Positions 1 through 8,702 of a stretch of DNA of 64,000 nt are shown piece after piece. Position 1 is the first letter of the stretch, and the number at the start of each line of letters is the position of its first letter. Location of the stretch: contig JAHCID010000010.1 of NCBI GenBank assembly GCA_026129405.1, positions 68,122 through 132,121 on the forward strand, given 5' to 3'. Under the pieces are notes generated by a model, which saw only the letters and a program-made list of their open reading frames with translations, did no database searches and had not been told where the DNA came from. Source of the DNA: a bacterium (GTDB lineage: Bacteria > Desulfobacterota > Binatia > DP-6). Both the position numbers and the translations under genes were made by a program.

Positions 1-27
1 CGAGATGCCCGGACGGGCGGGGCGCCG

Positions 28-294
28 TCAGCTCGGGGCGGCGGCAGGGACGATGCGCACGCGCGTGCGGTCCTTGCCCATGCGCTCGTACTTGACCGTG
101 CCCTCGACGAGGGCGAACAGCGTCCAGTCGCGGCCCACGCCCACGTTCGGGCCGGGATGGATGCGGGTGCCGACCTGCCGCACCAGGATGTTGCCCGCGA
201 TCACGTGCTGGTCGCCGTAGACCTTCACACCACGCCGCTGCCCGTTGGAGTCGCGGCCGTTGCGGCTGGAGCCCTGTCCCTTTTTGTGAGCCAT
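28..294 (-). CDS. rpmA: 50S ribosomal protein L27
   Basis: This is bacterial ribosomal protein L27 of the large subunit, whose N-terminal tail reaches towards the peptidyl transferase centre. The 88-residue product opens with [20 protein letters not shown], the conserved L27 signature, and carries the typical [10 protein letters not shown] and [16 protein letters not shown] blocks. The length fits the family (about 85 residues). It lies 12 bases downstream of rplU on the same strand, the usual rplU-rpmA pair. The gene that often follows (obgE) would lie beyond the window edge. Identification is secure. Confidence 0.97.
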   Translation of the reverse strand: MAHKKGQGSSRNGRDSNGQRRGVKVYGDQHVIAGNILVRQVGTRIHPGPNVGVGRDWTLFALVEGTVKYERMGKDRTRVRIVPAAAPS

Positions 295-306
295 GGGGCG
301 TGCTCC

Positions 307-618
307 TCAGGCGATCTCGGTGACGCGGACGGTGGTGAGATACTGCCGGTGTCCGCGGCGCCGCCGATAGTTCTTGCGGCGCTTCTTCTTGAAGATGAGC
401 ACCTTCTTGTCGCGCTCCTGGGCGACGATCTGGCCGCGGACGACCATCCCGTCGATCATCGGAGCGCCGACGCGCACGGTGTCGCCGTCGCCCGACAGCA
501 GCACTTCGCCGAACTCGACGGCAGTGCCGATCTCACCCTCGAGGCGCTCGACGCGCACGAGGGCGCCGGGCTCGACGCGATACTGCTTTCCTCCGGTACG
601 AATGACGGCGTAGCTCAT
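307..618 (-). CDS. rplU: 50S ribosomal protein L21
   Basis: This is ribosomal protein L21 of the large subunit, 103 residues. It begins MSYAVIRTGGKQYRVEPG and ends with the conserved basic segment KKRRKNYRRRRGHRQYLT, both diagnostic of L21. The open frame extends about 68 codons further upstream, but that part is low-complexity and overlaps the divergent glutaredoxin-like gene. The start at the MSYAV methionine matches the family length. It is the first gene of the rplU-rpmA pair, so its promoter should lie in the short gap (about 619-691) shared with the divergent plus-strand chain. Confidence 0.97.
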   Translation of the reverse strand: MSYAVIRTGGKQYRVEPGALVRVERLEGEIGTAVEFGEVLLSGDGDTVRVGAPMIDGMVVRGQIVAQERDKKVLIFKKKRRKNYRRRRGHRQYLTTVRVTEIA

Positions 619-691
619 GCAGGGAAGGCGGCGCGCGCTTGCCGCGCCGAGCCGCCGTCTGTACTTGAGGCCCTGCGGGGTGTCAACCAGG

Positions 692-940
692 ATGGGGATG
701 CGGCTCACGCTGTACAGCCGAACCGACTGCCATCTGTGCGAGGAGATGCTGGCGGTGGTGCGCACGGTGGGCCCGGAGTTCGGCGCGGTGCTCGAGGAGA
801 TCGACGTGGACGGGGACGCCACGCTGGCGGCGCGCTACGGGCTCGACGTGCCCGTGCTGCTCGTGAACGGGCGCATGGCGTTCGCGCACCGCGTGACGCC
901 GCGGGCGCTGCGCGAGCGCCTCGCACAGGAGCGGGGCTGA
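692..940 (+). CDS. glutaredoxin-like (DUF836-type) protein
   Basis: This is a small thioredoxin-fold protein of about 82 residues. It begins MGMRLTLYSRTDCHLCEEM with a CxxC redox motif (Cys-His-Leu-Cys, residues 13 and 16). It then shows the expected beta-alpha pattern, including VPVLLVNGR where glutaredoxins have the cis-Pro loop (VPV). The family probably handles dithiol/disulfide exchange or glutaredoxin-like reactions; no substrate can be read from the sequence. The frame is open further upstream, but the residues before Met-Gly-Met are unlike the family; a start two codons later is equally possible. The stop shares one base with the start of the PlsX-like gene, so the two are probably translationally coupled. 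Confidence 0.8.
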   Translation: MGMRLTLYSRTDCHLCEEMLAVVRTVGPEFGAVLEEIDVDGDATLAARYGLDVPVLLVNGRMAFAHRVTPRALRERLAQERG

Positions 941-1956
941 TGCCGACCATCGCCGTCGATGCGATGGCCGGCGAGCGGGCGCCTGTCGAGGCTGTCCGTG
1001 GCGTGGCCGAGATCTCGCTCCAGACGGAGATCGACTGCCTGTTGGTCGGCGACGAGACCCGCATCCAGGCCGCGCTCGAGGAGGTTGCCTACAATCCGGA
1101 GCGCATCGGCGTCCTCCACTGTCGCGACGCGCTGGCCCGCGACGACGACCCCAAGGAGGCGCTGCGCCTGCGCAAGGACGCGTCGCTCCTCGTCGGCCTG
1201 CGTGCGGTGGCCGAGGGCCGCGCCGAGGCGCTGGTGTCGGCGGGCAACCCGGGGGCGGCGATTCTCGGCGCGACGCGCCACTTCGAGCTGCTTCCGGGCA
1301 TTCGCCGCGCGGCGCTCGCCGGCGTTCTGCCGCGGCACACGGAGTATCCGGGCCAGGATCCGCTCGGGCTCCTTCTCGACACCGGCGCGACCGTGCACTG
1401 CGAGCCGGCCGAGCTGGTCCAGTTCGCCGTCATGGGCGGCGCGTGGGCGCGGCGCATCTCGAAGATCCCGAGCCCGCGCGTCGGGCTCCTCAACATGGGC
1501 AAGGAGGAGACGCGGGGCGGGGAGGTGCTCATCGAGGCGCACCGCCGGCTGCGCCAGCAGCCGAGCCTCCAGTTCGTCGGCAACGTCGAGGGCGACGATC
1601 TCGTGCGTGGAACCGCCGACGTGGTCGTGTGCGAGGGCATGGTCGGCGCCGTGGCGATCAAGCTGTTCGAGGGCGTGGCGGCGATCCTCGACGACGTCGC
1701 GCGCGCGGCGGCCGAGCGGCGGCTCATGTGGCGGGTGGGGCTGCGCCTCCTCTCGCAGGGGGTCGAGCGCGCCCAGCAGCTCACCGACGACAGCCGCTAC
1801 GGCGGTGCGCCGGTGCTCGGCTTCCGCCAGCTGCTGCTCACCTGCCATCACGACGCCGCGGCGAAGACGCTCGGCAACGCCGTCAAGGTCGCGGCCAAGG
1901 CGGTACGCGACCGCGTGCCCGCCGAGATCGCCGACGCCCTCGGAGCCCTGCGATGA
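940..1956 (+). CDS. plsX: PlsX-like phosphate acyltransferase (divergent)
   Basis: The 338-residue product aligns along its whole length with PlsX, which converts acyl-ACP and phosphate to acyl phosphate for phospholipid synthesis. Recognisable blocks are IAVDAMAGERAP at the N-terminus (usual form DxMGGDxxP), VSAGNPGAAILGA (usual SAGNTGA), LLLDTGATVHCEPAELVQFA, LLNMGKEETRGGE, and FVGNVEGDDLVRGTADVVV with CEGMVGAVAIKLFEG (usual CDGFxGNVxLKxxEG). Several family signature residues are altered: GGD to AGE, NTG to NPG, DGFxGN to EGMVGA. It is not next to rpmF or fabH, the common plsX neighbours. It may be a diverged paralogue working with the envelope and glycan genes that follow. The start codon overlaps the previous stop and its stop overlaps the next ATG. 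Confidence 0.82.
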   Translation: MPTIAVDAMAGERAPVEAVRGVAEISLQTEIDCLLVGDETRIQAALEEVAYNPERIGVLHCRDALARDDDPKEALRLRKDASLLVGLRAVAEGRAEALVSAGNPGAAILGATRHFELLPGIRRAALAGVLPRHTEYPGQDPLGLLLDTGATVHCEPAELVQFAVMGGAWARRISKIPSPRVGLLNMGKEETRGGEVLIEAHRRLRQQPSLQFVGNVEGDDLVRGTADVVVCEGMVGAVAIKLFEGVAAILDDVARAAAERRLMWRVGLRLLSQGVERAQQLTDDSRYGGAPVLGFRQLLLTCHHDAAAKTLGNAVKVAAKAVRDRVPAEIADALGALR

Positions 1957-2994
1957 GCCTCCTGCGCCGCCGCACGCTTCCGCCGCCGTTGCTCTGCCGC
2001 TGGGACCTCGACAAGACCTACCTGCGCAGCGAGTTCGATACGCTCCGCCAGCTCTGGCGCACCGTGCGCGAGCGCGGCGAGGACAAGGTCGAGGTGCCCG
2101 GCGTGCCGGAGGTGCTGAAGGGTCTCAAGGCTGCGGCGTCCCGCACGGGGCGCGCGATCGGCATCCACTTCGTGTCGGCGAGCCCGCCGCAGATCGGCAG
2201 GGCCATCCGCGACAAGCTCGCACTCGACGGCGTTCCCTACGACGGCATCGTCTTCAAGGACCAGCTCCAGCATCTGACCCGCGGGCAGTTCACGCGCCTG
2301 CGCGAGCACGTCGGCTTCAAGCTGCGCGAGCTCCTCGCCGGACGGCTCGCGGTCCCCGCGGAGACGCGCGAGCTCCTCTTCGGCGACGACTGGGAGTCCG
2401 ACCCGCTCACGTATTCGCTCTACGCCGACGTGCTCGCCGGAACGCTCGCACCCGACGACCTGACGCCGATCCTGGCCCGCCTCGGCGTCGCACCGGAGGC
2501 GGTGCTCGCCGTCGTCGGCCTCGCGCGCGAAGCGCAGGGGCGCGGCGGCGTCGAGCGCCTCTTCATCAACCTCGAGCGGCGCACGCCTCCGGCGGTCTTC
2601 CGCCTGCTCGGGCCGCGGCTCGTGCCGACGTTCAACTACTTCCAGACCGCGGTGGTGCTGGCCGCCGACGGCTGGCTCGCGGTCGAGGACGTCGCGGCCG
2701 TCGCGCGCGCCCTCGTCGCGCGCAGCGGCTACACGCCGCGCCGGCTCGAGAACTCGCTCGCCGACTGCGTGCGGCGCGGGCTCCTCGAGAGCGCGGCGGC
2801 GCGGCGGCTCGCGCTGCCGCTGCGCGACGCCGGCTTGCTGCCGCCGGTGCCGGGCCCGCGCTGGATCGAATGGGTGAAGACGCACCTGCCGCGCGCCCCG
2901 TGGCACGCCGCCCGCGGCGCCGCTCGACTGGGAGGCCGTGCTGGCGCGCCTGCGGCCGCCGCGCGCGCCGGTCGCGGTGGAGGCTCGGTCGTGA
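1953..2994 (+). CDS. HAD-fold phosphatase, APP1/DUF2183-like (frameshift near 3' end)
   Basis: This is a HAD-superfamily protein resembling the catalytic domain of phosphatidate phosphatase App1. It begins MSLLRRRTLPPPLLCRWDLDKTYL; DLDKT is HAD motif I with the nucleophilic Asp. GIHFVSASP fits motif II, KDQLQHLTRGQF the lysine region, and LLFGDDWESDPLTYSLYADVLAG motif III. As deposited, the frame runs on without a stop into cutA. Removing one C from the CCCC run at 2896-2899 restores a natural C-terminus (GTPPAAPLDWEAVLARL and onward), ending at a TGA that overlaps the GTG of cutA. I read this as a one-base error or mutation rather than a true fusion. The start overlaps the plsX stop. Substrate unknown; a lipid phosphate is an inference. 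Confidence 0.7.
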
Positions 2995-3317
2995 CGCCGT
3001 TCGTCGTCGTGCTCGTCACCGCCGGCAGCGCGGAGGAGGCCGAGCGGCTGGCGCGCACGCTCGTCGGCGAGCGGCTCGTCGCCTGTGCCAACGTGGTCGG
3101 GCCGGTGCGCTCCATCTATCGCTGGCAGGGCGCGGTCGAGGACGCGGCCGAGTACCTCCTCGTCCTGAAGGCGCGCGCGGCCGACCTCGCCGCGGTCGAG
3201 GCGCGCGTGCGGGCCCTGCACTCCTACGAGGTTCCGGAGATCATCGCGCTGCCGGTCGAAGCCGGCTCGGCGCCGTACCTGGCGTGGCTCGCAGACGCGA
3301 CAGACCGCCGCGGCTGA
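2991..3317 (+). CDS. cutA: CutA divalent-cation tolerance protein
   Basis: The 108-residue product is a CutA1-family protein, a small trimeric cytoplasmic protein linked to copper/divalent-cation tolerance whose biochemical role is unsettled. Family blocks seen are VLVTAGSAEEAERLARTLV, ERLVACANVVGPVRSIYRW (LVACVN and SxYxW in the family), EYLLVLKA and LHSYEVPEIIALPV (family HPYxxPEI). The GTG start gives the normal CutA length and overlaps the restored TGA of the HAD gene. The upstream frame is open too, but nothing supports a fused protein. It sits inside the overlapped plus-strand chain. Confidence 0.9.
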   Translation: MTPFVVVLVTAGSAEEAERLARTLVGERLVACANVVGPVRSIYRWQGAVEDAAEYLLVLKARAADLAAVEARVRALHSYEVPEIIALPVEAGSAPYLAWLADATDRRG

Positions 3318-3343
3318 GCCCGGCGGGGGCCGCTCCACGCGAG

Positions 3344-3679
3344 GTGTCCGCGGGCGCTCTCGTCGACCGCCGCGAGGGCGCCGGCCGGCGCGTGCCGCCG
3401 GCAGCCCGGCGGCGACTCGAGGACGGTGCGCTCGTCTGGAGCCTCCCGAACGGGCATGTCGAAGCGGGTGAGCACGACGAGCAGGCGGCCGTACGCGAGG
3501 TGCGGGAGGAGACGGGTCTGGACGCGGCGATCGAGCAGCCGTCGGGCCGCGTCGCCGCCCGCGGCTGCGGGACGGACGACGTCCGCTGGGACGAGGCCGC
3601 GGCGATGATGCGCCACACGAACGAGCGCCGGCTCGGGCGACCTGCGGCGGCGCTGCTCGGGCAGCCGGAGCCGATGTGA
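3344..3679 (+). CDS. Nudix-domain protein, apparently internally shortened
   Basis: The frame contains a canonical Nudix box, GHVEAGEHDEQAAVREVREE followed by TGL, matching GX5EX7REUXEEXGU. That box binds the metal that cleaves nucleoside diphosphates linked to another moiety. It is preceded by GALVWSLPNG, the strand before the box. After the box only about 45 residues remain. The middle beta strands of a normal Nudix fold (usually an aromatic-rich stretch) seem to be missing before DDVRWDEAAAMM, which resembles the family's C-terminal EVRWVPLDEA block. At about 111 residues it is shorter than usual (130-150). The GTG start is a guess. The stop overlaps the next ATG. It may be a degenerate gene or hold an uncorrected deletion. 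Confidence 0.5.
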   Translation: MSAGALVDRREGAGRRVPPAARRRLEDGALVWSLPNGHVEAGEHDEQAAVREVREETGLDAAIEQPSGRVAARGCGTDDVRWDEAAAMMRHTNERRLGRPAAALLGQPEPM

Positions 3680-4437
3680 CCTCCGAGCGCACCGCGCTCT
3701 TCGTCGCGCATCCCGGTCACGAGCTGCGCGTCTGGCACTGGGTCGAGCAGACGCGGCCCCTCGTCTGCGTGCTCACCGACGGATCGGGTGCGGGGGGCGT
3801 CTCGCGTCTGGCGTCGATGCACCGTCTGCTCGCGCACGCCGGTGCGACCCTCGGGCCGATCCAGGCGCCGTTCACCGACCGGGCGCTCTACGCTGCGCTG
3901 CTCGCCGGCGACCACGCGCCGTTCCTCGCGCTCGTCGCGCGGCTCGGCGATGCGCTGGCCGCCGCCGGCGTCACGCTGCTGGCGAGCGACGCGATCGAGG
4001 GCACGAACCCGGCCCACGACGTGTGCCGGCTGCTCGCCGATGCCGCCGCGCGCGTCGCTGCACGGCGGCGCGGCGGCGGGCCGCCGCGCCGCTTCGATTT
4101 CCTTCTCGACGGTCCCCCCGAGCCGGCGCCGCCGCCGGGGGCGATCACCTTTCTGCTCGACGGCGACGCGCTCGCCCGCAAGCGTACCGCCGTGCGCGAC
4201 TATCCGGAGCTGGCGGCGGACGTCGCCTATCAGCTCGCACGCGACGGCGTCGCGGCGCACCTGGGCGAGTGCCTGCGTCCCGTCTCGGCCGGACCCGCGG
4301 TGCTGCCGGCGCAGGTGCTCTACGAAGCCTACGGAGCGGTGCGCGTGGCGAGCGGCGTCTACACGCGGGTGATCCGCCAGGACGAGCACGTCCGCCCGCT
4401 CGCGGCGGCGCTGGAGCGCACGAGGGGGGCGGCGTGA
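3676..4437 (+). CDS. PIG-L/LmbE-like protein with altered metal motif
   Basis: The 253-residue product starts MTSERTALFVAHPGHELRVW and continues to PLVCVLTDGSG. This matches the opening of PIG-L/LmbE zinc deacetylases (AHPDDE ... TDG), which remove acetyl groups from N-acetylglucosamine-type sugars. Here the two aspartates of AHPDDE are replaced by Gly-His (AHPGHE), so the metal site, if present, is built differently. A second conserved region is DAIEGTNPAHDVC, near the place where the family supplies another metal ligand. The gene overlaps its upstream neighbour (ATGTGA) and the following glycosyltransferase (GTGA). This suggests a role in modifying a glycan or glycoconjugate. Function is inferred from fold and context only. 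Confidence 0.6.
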   Translation: MTSERTALFVAHPGHELRVWHWVEQTRPLVCVLTDGSGAGGVSRLASMHRLLAHAGATLGPIQAPFTDRALYAALLAGDHAPFLALVARLGDALAAAGVTLLASDAIEGTNPAHDVCRLLADAAARVAARRRGGGPPRRFDFLLDGPPEPAPPPGAITFLLDGDALARKRTAVRDYPELAADVAYQLARDGVAAHLGECLRPVSAGPAVLPAQVLYEAYGAVRVASGVYTRVIRQDEHVRPLAAALERTRGAA

Positions 4438-5811
4438 GCGCGGACGCGACCTCGCTGCGCGTGCTCCTCACCAACGGCGCGCTCGCCATCCGCGCGGGCA
4501 CGGAGCTGTGGGTGCGCGACGTCGCGCTCGCGCTCCAGGCGCGCGGCCACCGGCCGGTGGTCTACAGCCCGGTCCTCGGCGAGCTGGCGGACGAGCTGCG
4601 GCGGGCGACGGTCCCGGTCGTCTCGGAGCTGGGCGCGCTCGCCACGCCGCCCGACGTGATCCACGGGCATCACCACCTCGAAACCATGAGCGCGCTGCTG
4701 CGCTTCCCCGGCGTCCCGGCGATCTCGGTGTGCCACGGCTGGCTGCCGTGGCAGGAGGCGCCGCCGCTCCATCCGCGCATCCACGCCTGGGTGGCCGTCG
4801 ACGAGGTGTGCCGCGACCGCCTCGTCTGCGAGCACGGCATCGCACCGGCGCGCACGCGCCTGCTGCTCAACTTCGTCGATCTGCACCGCTTCCCGGCGCG
4901 TGCGACGCCGCCGCCCACGCGGCCGCAGCGCGCGCTCGTGTTCGGCTACACGGCGAGCGAGGACACCTGGGTGCCGGTCGTCCGCGCGGCCTGCGCGCGC
5001 GCCGGCGTGCCGGTCGTCGACGTCGTGGGCTACGGCGCGGGAAACCCGACGCCCGCGCCCGAGGCGCTGCTGCCGCGTTACGATCTGGTGTTCGCGAAGG
5101 CGCGCTCGGCGCTCGAAGCGCTCGCGGTCGGCGCCGGCGTGATCCTGTGCGACGCCCGCGGCACGGGCGGCCTCGTCACCAGCGACGTGCTCGCGGCGCT
5201 GCGCCGTCTGAACCTCGGCGTGCGGACGCTCGGGCGACCGCTCACACCGGAGCTGCTGGCCGCGGAGATCGCGCGCTGGAACGCGGCCGACGTCGCCGAG
5301 GTCTCGCGCCGGGTGCGCGCGGAGGCCGGGCTCGACGCCGCCATCGACGTCCTCGAGGGCCTCTATCGCGAGGCCGTCGCGGCGCCGCTGCCGGTCGACG
5401 CGGCGGCGGAAGGGGCGGCCACGGCGTCCTACCTCGCGTGGCTCGGTGCGATGGTGAAGCAACGGCTGCAGCGCGAGGCCGACGCGCTGGCGCGCGAGCG
5501 GCACGACGGCCGGCTGGCGGCGGCGGAGGCGGCCGGCGGCGGCGCGCGACGAGCTCCGCTGTGACGTCGCCCGCCTGCGCGCCGACCGGCGCGACGCCGG
5601 CAACGAGCGCCAGCGGCTGCTCGGCGAGCTGCACGCGCTCGGCCAGCGCCACGAGCGCCTGACCCGTCGCCACCACGAGCTGGCCGAGGAGCACGCCGCG
5701 CTGCGCCGCTCGCTCACCGTGCGTCTGCGCGACGGGATGCTGCGCGTGCCGGGCGTCGGCCGTCTGGCGCGCGTCGCGCTGCGGCTGCTGCACGGCGGGC
5801 GGACGGCATGA
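4434..5811 (+). CDS. GT4-like glycosyltransferase with C-terminal coiled coil (frameshift)
   Basis: The first 376 residues form a GT-B type glycosyltransferase: an N-terminal Rossmann-like half (VLLTNGALAIRAGTELWVRD, DVIHGHHHLE, VCHGWLPWQE) and a C-terminal half (LVFGYTASED, VFAKARSALEALAVGAGVI). It probably transfers a sugar to an envelope glycan on the cytoplasmic side. The primary frame stops at 5564. In the +1 frame a coiled coil rich in Arg/Glu/Leu (ARDELRCDVARLRADRRD, then HERLTRRHHELAEEHAALRR) runs without a stop to 5811 and overlaps the next ATG. Such coils are common at the ends of these enzymes, so a shift within the GGC-rich stretch at 5500-5545 is the likely explanation. GTG start overlaps the previous stop. 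Confidence 0.65.
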
Positions 5812-6694
5812 GCCCGACGCCGCTCCCGCCCGGCCTGCGCGTGGTGCTCGCGCCGAACCCCGGGCTCATGACCGGGCCCGGCACGAACCAGTACGTCCTC
5901 GGCGACGGCGACGCCGCCGTGCAGATCGACTGCGCGCCGCTCGACGCCGAGAACGTCCGCCGGCTGGACGCGAGCGGCGCGCGCCCCCGGCGACTCGTGC
6001 TGACGCACGTGCACCCCGACCACGTCGGCGGCGCTGCGGCATGGCGCGCCCGCTGCGGCCCGATCGGCGGCACGGGGCACCACGGGCTGCCCGAGTCGGC
6101 GGCGCTGCGGCATGGCGCGCCCGCTGCGGCGGCACGGTCGCGCTCCACGCCAGCCGGGCGGCGTTCGCGGTCGCCGGGACGCCGCTCGCGCCGGAGCGGC
6201 TGCTCCACGACGGCGACGAGATCCCGTGGGCCGAGGGCACGCTGCGCGTCGTCCACACGCCCGGGCACGAGTCGGGGCACTGCTGCCTCTTCGAGCCCAC
6301 GCGCGGCTGGCTGTTCACCGGCGACACCGTCCTCTCCACGGGCACGACCGTCATCGCGCCGCCGGACGGCGACATGCAGGCGTACCTGGCGTCGCTCGAG
6401 CGGCTGCGCGGGCTCGGCGCGGCGACGATCTTCCCGGGGCACGGGCCGCCCCTCGCCGATCCGACCGCGGTCCTGGACCGGTATCTGGCGCATCGCCGTG
6501 CGCGCGAGGCGCAGATCGCGGCCGCGGTCGCCGCCGGCGTGGAGACGATCCCCGCGCTCGTCGCGCACTGCTACCCGGACCTGCACCCGGGGCTGCGCTG
6601 GGCGGCGGCGCTGACGGTGCAGGCGCATCTCACGAAGCTTGCACGCGACGGCGGCGCAGCGGTCACCGCCGACGGCCGCTGGCGCCCGGCCTGA
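5808..6694 (+). pseudogene. metallo-beta-lactamase-fold hydrolase, broken by a 71-base insertion
   Basis: This encodes a LACTB2-type metallo-beta-lactamase-fold protein. Part one (from MSPTPLPPGLRVVLAPNPGL, with NQYVLGDGD) holds the zinc motif THVHPDHVGG. Part two, in another frame, holds VVHTPGHESGHCCLFEP, WLFTGDTVLS, TIFPGHGPPL and a C-terminal helical region. The two parts meet at a 36-base sequence present twice, 71 bases apart. Deleting one 71-base unit joins them exactly as AAAWRARC-GGTVALHAS. The gene is therefore frameshifted as it stands. Whether the copy is real or an assembly error cannot be told here. Family members include endoribonucleases and thioesterases; no substrate is assigned. 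Confidence 0.75.
6024..6130 (+). repeat. 36-base direct repeat, two copies 71 bases apart
   Basis: Identical 36-base copies occupy 6024-6059 and 6095-6130 and are separated by 35 unique bases. The repeat encodes the segment just after the metal-binding HVHPDH motif of the metallo-beta-lactamase gene. The unit length of 71 is not divisible by three, so the second copy throws the gene out of frame. Confidence 0.95.
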
Positions 6695-6705
6695 CGCGCC
6701 GCCGC

Positions 6706-7971
6706 TCACTCGGGTGCGAAGCGCGTCGTCGCCCAGACGCGCGCGCGCAGATCGCGGTCGCCGCCGTCGCCGACGAGGACGAGCACGCGCTCGCCGCGAT
6801 GGTCGACGACCGCGCCGGGGACGAGGCGCGGCGCCGCGGCCGCGAACGCCGCGGCGTCCGCCGGCGAGTCCCAGGTCGTCATCCACACGAGCAGCCAATC
6901 GTCGCCGCGCTGGAGCGCGCGCAGGCGATCGCCGTCCCAGCCGGCCGCCACCTCGGCCGCTTCGCCGGGCGGCAGCGCGTGCGTCGCGAGGATCGCGACG
7001 TCGAGCTCGCCGAGCGTGTCCTCCAGGCGCTTCTGCCAGCCGGCGCGCTCGAGGTCGGCGGTGCCGCCGAGCGTGATCGCGGTGGGACGGTCGCGCTCGG
7101 CGAAGTAGCGCTCGGGGTGCAGTATCTGCTCGGTCGAGGTCGGCGGGTCGTCGTGCGCGCGGTCGACGGCGGCCCAGCCGCCGAGCGTGAGGCCGCGGTC
7201 GACGAAGTGCGCGCCGGCCGCGTACTGGAACGCGAGCTGCTCGCGCAGCACTGCGGGCACGTCGGGGTAGGTCGTCGCGAGCTCGTCCGGTAGCCGATCG
7301 AGCGCGGTGAGGATCGCGGCGCGGGCGTCGTCGTCCGGCAGCGTGCCGGCGAGCGCGGCCAGCGACGCGAGCACGGCGTCGCCTTCGAGGAGCGCGCGGC
7401 GGGCGAGCAGCCGATCGGAATGGGCGTCGACGAGCGGCTCCGGATCGAGCGGGAGCGGCCAGTGCTGGTCCTGGATCGCGTGCATGAGCTCGTGGGCGAC
7501 GAACGTCTCGCCGACGACGTCGCGGCCGGTGAGCGTCGTGAGGAGGCCGAGGCCGGCCCGGGCCTCCTCGAGCTGGCCGCTCGCGAGCGTCAGCTGCTTG
7601 CGGCGCTGATCGTAGTAGGCGGCCACCTGGCCCTCGTAGAACGTCTGCAGCGCGGGGCGCAGCGCCGTCCCGGCCGGCAGCAGGCCGAGCCGGACGTAGA
7701 CCGCCTCGAGCGTCGCGAGGTCGTTGCCGGGGAAGCTCGCGTCGAGCTCCTGGGCGAGCGCCGCGGAGAGGGCGGCGTCGTCGAGCGCACGGGTCTCGAC
7801 CGGCTGGCGCAGCGGCAGGCCGCGCGCGCGCACGAGCCGGTCCTCGACCTGGCGCAGCGCGCTCGGGTTCACGACCCCGCGACGCACGACGGGACCCGGA
7901 CCGCAGGCGGTGCCCGCGAGCGCGCAGCCGACCAGGACCAGGACGACCGCCCGACGGGCGGCGCGGGTCAC
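6706..7971 (-). CDS. putative zinc-metallopeptidase lipoprotein
   Basis: The 421-residue product opens [21 protein letters not shown] hydrophobic segment ends in LVGC, a plausible lipobox, so it is probably a membrane-anchored lipoprotein. The centre has [15 protein letters not shown], whose HELMH matches the HExxH zinc-protease signature, followed by LLEGDAV, which may supply the third ligand. This resembles uncharacterised single-domain metallopeptidase families; the substrate is unknown. The GTG start overlaps the TGA of rlpA, suggesting coupled expression and a possible role in envelope or peptidoglycan maintenance (inference). Confidence 0.65.
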   Translation of the reverse strand: MTRAARRAVVLVLVGCALAGTACGPGPVVRRGVVNPSALRQVEDRLVRARGLPLRQPVETRALDDAALSAALAQELDASFPGNDLATLEAVYVRLGLLPAGTALRPALQTFYEGQVAAYYDQRRKQLTLASGQLEEARAGLGLLTTLTGRDVVGETFVAHELMHAIQDQHWPLPLDPEPLVDAHSDRLLARRALLEGDAVLASLAALAGTLPDDDARAAILTALDRLPDELATTYPDVPAVLREQLAFQYAAGAHFVDRGLTLGGWAAVDRAHDDPPTSTEQILHPERYFAERDRPTAITLGGTADLERAGWQKRLEDTLGELDVAILATHALPPGEAAEVAAGWDGDRLRALQRGDDWLLVWMTTWDSPADAAAFAAAAPRLVPGAVVDHRGERVLVLVGDGGDRDLRARVWATTRFAPE

Positions 7972-8702
7972 GGGCCGGGGTGCTCCATGATGATCGCCGG
8001 CCAGCCGAGGCGGTTGATCAGCTCGGCGCGCGCGACCGCCACGCGGCGGAGCGGGTAGGGCCCGATGCGTACGCGATGGTAGCGGCCGTCGGCGGTGTCG
8101 AGCGGATCGACGTAGGCGTCGGGGAAGCGGAGCGCGATCGTGCGGCGCAGGTGCTCGGCGCTGTTCGGGTCGCTGAAGGTCGCCACCTGGACCACGAAGG
8201 CGGCACGCGGCAGCTCGGACGGCACCTGCGCGGCGGGCGGCACCGTGCGCGGCCGGGCGGCGGCGGGGACGATGCCGGCGGCGGGTGTCGCCGCGGCGAG
8301 GCGCGTGTCGGTGTCGTTGGTGATGACGCCGATGCGTACGCGGGCCGTACCCGGACCGATCATGTCGATCGACCGCGCCGCCGCGTAGGACAGGTCGATC
8401 ACGCGCCGCCCGACGAACGGCCCGCGGTCGTTGATGCGTACTTCGACGGCGCGCCCGTTCGAGAGGTTCGTCACGAGGACGCGCGTGCCGAGCGGCAGGG
8501 ACGGGTGTGCGGCGGTCATGTCGTGCTGATCGTAGATCTCGCCGTTGGCGGTGCGCTTGCCGTGGAAGCCGGGCCCGTACCACGACGCGACGCCCTCCTG
8601 CGTGCCGCCGATGACGGGCGGCGGCGTCGCGCGTCCGCCGAGCGAGCAGCCCGACGCCACGAGCACCGCCACGAGCAGCCCCGCCGCTCCACCCCACCAC
8701 AT
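7968..8702 (-). CDS. rlpA: RlpA-like septal lipoprotein with SPOR domain
   Basis: The 244-residue product has a signal peptide ending in LVASGC, a lipobox. A double-psi beta-barrel domain follows ([55 protein letters not shown]), and a C-terminal SPOR domain ([20 protein letters not shown]). RlpA proteins are lytic transglycosylases that act on denuded glycan strands at the septum; SPOR domains recognise such strands. The frame stays open far upstream of the chosen ATG, but only this start gives the signal peptide. Its stop overlaps the downstream lipoprotein gene. Confidence 0.92.
   Translation of the reverse strand: MWWGGAAGLLVAVLVASGCSLGGRATPPPVIGGTQEGVASWYGPGFHGKRTANGEIYDQHDMTAAHPSLPLGTRVLVTNLSNGRAVEVRINDRGPFVGRRVIDLSYAAARSIDMIGPGTARVRIGVITNDTDTRLAAATPAAGIVPAAARPRTVPPAAQVPSELPRAAFVVQVATFSDPNSAEHLRRTIALRFPDAYVDPLDTADGRYHRVRIGPYPLRRVAVARAELINRLGWPAIIMEHPGP

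Noticed and set aside
1443-3317. Single 624-codon HAD-CutA fusion protein
   Set aside because: The joining residues are unlike either family, while a one-base correction at a C run gives two normal, overlapping genes.
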